Source of the DNA: Pseudomonas psychrophila HA-4
GTDB taxonomy: Bacteria > Pseudomonadota > Gammaproteobacteria > Pseudomonadales > Pseudomonadaceae
Length of the DNA stretch: 64,000 nt
Assembly (NCBI RefSeq): GCF_000282975.1
Contig: NZ_ALJC01000087.1
Location: 121,837-185,836, forward strand
Direction: 5' to 3'
Position numbers and translations under genes: made by a program. How positions within the stretch are numbered: the first letter of the stretch is position 1; each line of letters begins with the position of its first letter. This document shows positions 62,495 through 64,000 of the stretch, piece after piece. The notes beneath the pieces were generated by a model that saw nothing but the letters and a program-made list of their open reading frames with translations, was not told where the DNA came from and did no database searches.

Positions 62495-63184
62495 ATGAAC
62501 ACACCGCGTACTGCTGTCGGCCCGATCAAGGCCGTGATTTTCGATATGGACGGCTTGTTGCTCGATACAGAAGGCATTTACTCCGACGTCACGCAAATCG
62601 TCGTCGAACGTTATGGCCGAACGTATGATTGGAGCATCAAGCAGCACATCATTGGCCGGGGCGCTCAAGACCTGGCGGAGTACATTGTTAACGCGCTGGA
62701 TTTGCCCATCACCTGGCAAACGTTTTTGCGCGAACGTGAGCCGCTCATGGCCGAGCGTTTTTCCAAGGCCCTCGGCATGCCGGGCGCTGAAGAGTTGGTG
62801 CGGCACTTGAAGGCTCACAGTATCCCGATTGCCGTGGGGACCAGTTCATCGAGCAGTGGTTTTGGTTACAAAACCACATTGCACCGCGAGTGGTTTGCGT
62901 TGTTTGACACCATCGTCACTGCCGATGACCCGGAAGTCGGCGCTGCCAAGCCTGCGCCCGATATTTTTCTGACCGCTGCACGCCGTCTGGGCATCGCGCC
63001 AGAAGATTGCTTGGTGTTCGAAGATTCGCCCTTTGGCGTGACGGCTGCCAAGGCTGCCAACATGACTGCCATCGCCGTTCCCGATGCGGCCATGGTCGAC
63101 AGCAAGTATCACCACGCTGACCTGATTATTCGCAAGTTGGCGGAGTTTGACCTCGGCACCTACGGCCTGCCGCCGCTGCGCTGA
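62495..63184 (+). CDS. HAD-superfamily phosphatase (IA type)
   Basis: Catalytic motif I is FDMDGLLLDTE with both aspartates; motif II TSSSS, motif III lysine in AKPAPDIFL and motif IV FEDSPFGV are all present, with a helical cap between. It is nearest to the beta-phosphoglucomutase/pseudouridine-phosphatase-like group; a sugar phosphate or nucleotide-like monoester is expected. A GTG directly before the ATG is an alternative start. The 213-base gap before it has no supported gene. Confidence 0.85.
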   Translation: MNTPRTAVGPIKAVIFDMDGLLLDTEGIYSDVTQIVVERYGRTYDWSIKQHIIGRGAQDLAEYIVNALDLPITWQTFLREREPLMAERFSKALGMPGAEELVRHLKAHSIPIAVGTSSSSSGFGYKTTLHREWFALFDTIVTADDPEVGAAKPAPDIFLTAARRLGIAPEDCLVFEDSPFGVTAAKAANMTAIAVPDAAMVDSKYHHADLIIRKLAEFDLGTYGLPPLR

Positions 63185-63265
63185 AGTGAATCTCGAGCCA
63201 GGTAATCCTTGACTATGCTGGTGGCTCGTATTGCATCGGTAAGTTGTTATGAATGAGGGGTTTTC

Positions 63266-63940
63266 ATGATTTCAGAGTGGGAAATGTGTGTGCGCTTGCT
63301 GCTGGCTGTACTGCTGGGCAGCCTGATCGGTTTTCAGCGAGAACACCTGTTTTGGACAGCAGGTTTGCGCACCCATATGTTGGTAGCAACCGGTGCTTGT
63401 CTGTTTATGATCGTCTCCGCCTTTGGCTTTCAACAGGCGCTGACCATGCCAGGGACACAGTTGGACCCTTCTCGAATTGCTGCGCAAGTGGTCACCGGCA
63501 TCGGCTTTTTAGGGGCTGGCTCGATCATGGTGCGCGGGGACGTGATCAGAGGCCTAACCACGGCCGCAAGCTTATGGGCCGTCGCCGCCATAGGCATGGC
63601 CATTGGTAGCGGGCTGTACATGCTGGCCGTCGCTGCGACCGTCATAATTTTGCTGACCTTGGTGGCGTTGGGGCCGGTAGAACGGCGTTATCGCGATTAT
63701 GTAAAGGTGCATGTGGTCAAGCTGGTGGCACCCACCGGTGTTGTTTCCTATTCCAGCCTCCAGCAACTGTTGGGTGAACGTGCGGATCGCATCAAACAGG
63801 TGATCGTGGAGCGCGGCCCGGACGTGGGCACTGAAAGCGTTATTGTCCAGTTCGGAAAAACCACCCGCGTAGAGTCGGTGGAATTGTTAAAGCAGATCCT
63901 GACCCTTCCCGGGGTGCGCGAAGAACCCGCTCAACATTAA
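63266..63940 (+). CDS. MgtC/SapB-family membrane protein
   Basis: The 224-residue protein has four to five hydrophobic segments with family motifs (LLGSLIGFQREHLFWTAGLRTHMLVATGACLF, TGIGFLGAGSIMVRGDVIRGLTTAASLW). A soluble C-terminal domain follows. MgtC proteins affect ATP synthase or ion homeostasis in some pathogens; the role here is unknown. A REP-like element follows the stop. Confidence 0.88.
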   Translation: MISEWEMCVRLLLAVLLGSLIGFQREHLFWTAGLRTHMLVATGACLFMIVSAFGFQQALTMPGTQLDPSRIAAQVVTGIGFLGAGSIMVRGDVIRGLTTAASLWAVAAIGMAIGSGLYMLAVAATVIILLTLVALGPVERRYRDYVKVHVVKLVAPTGVVSYSSLQQLLGERADRIKQVIVERGPDVGTESVIVQFGKTTRVESVELLKQILTLPGVREEPAQH

Positions 63941-63948
63941 CCCGCCCC

Positions 63949-64000
63949 TGTAGGAACGCGCTTGCTCGCGATCTTTTGATCTTCTAAAAAGAGCGCGAGC
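63949..64000. repeat. REP-like element, cut by the window end
   Basis: TGTAGGAACGCGCTTGCTCGCGATCTTTTGATC and the beginning of the second half match the family seen at 13615-13674 and 36425-36484. The right end lies outside the window. Confidence 0.7.

Overview
The window is chromosomal DNA from a Pseudomonas, probably of the fluorescens/fragi type. The evidence is the gene families (PchR-like AraC regulator, RhtX/FptX permease, MexEF-like pump, BenE, YghU, DUF2986, many LysR genes) and several copies of a REP-like palindrome (arms around GCGATCTT/AAGATCGC) typical of Pseudomonas intergenic DNA. No rRNA, tRNA, CRISPR array, integrase or intact insertion sequence was seen. Nearly all genes are accessory: transport, regulation, small-molecule enzymes and defence.

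Region by region. 0-6 kb: the 3' part of a gamma-glutamyltransferase gene, then one 4.3-kb gene for a NACHT-type NTPase ending in a PD-(D/E)xK nuclease-like domain, a probable anti-phage or anti-plasmid protein. 6-11.4 kb: an iron locus with a PchR-like regulator, a Fur-box-like site, a TonB-dependent receptor, an O-methyltransferase and an RhtX/FptX-type permease. 11.5-13.7 kb: small genes (GNAT, MmyB-like regulator, DUF2834, MAPEG). 13.7-22.3 kb: a catabolic cluster on the minus strand (GntR regulator, short-chain dehydrogenase, APH-fold kinase, class-III PLP enzyme of the phospho-lyase type, polyamine-type ABC importer). A shared operator palindrome ties it together. It fits uptake and breakdown of an amino alcohol through an O-phosphate.

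22.3-28.5 kb is an eroded stretch: a reductase fragment, an MFS gene missing its 5' end fused to an unrelated gene tail, and a serine hydrolase with an internal deletion lie among intact genes (chorismate mutase-like, DUF2867, DJ-1/PfpI, LysR, peroxiredoxin-like, methyltransferase). 28.7-33 kb holds yghU, a TrmK-family methyltransferase, a VOC protein, DUF2986, an orphan sigma-54 promoter, a small lipoprotein and a PAS-GGDEF protein. 33-36.3 kb is a LysR-controlled trio (exported ankyrin protein, nucleoside deaminase, CynX/NimT-type MFS). 36.5-46.2 kb carries a second TonB receptor, a YeeE/YedE transporter, a DAO-family oxidase, a GFA protein, a LysE exporter, an MFS-SDR pair and other small genes.

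46.2-53.5 kb: an A+T-rich gene-poor stretch with a strong orphan terminator, two divergent LysR genes, and a MexEF-like RND pump whose outer-membrane channel gene survives only as a remnant. 53.6-64 kb: a SRPBCC protein, BenE beside a MocR-type regulator, lipoprotein, a membrane GGDEF protein, an MFS exporter divergent from a SufR-like regulator with a cysteine cluster, GNAT, HAD phosphatase and MgtC/SapB genes. The window ends inside another REP-like element. Start codons were chosen by ribosome binding site where one is clear, so several genes are shorter than their longest open frame.
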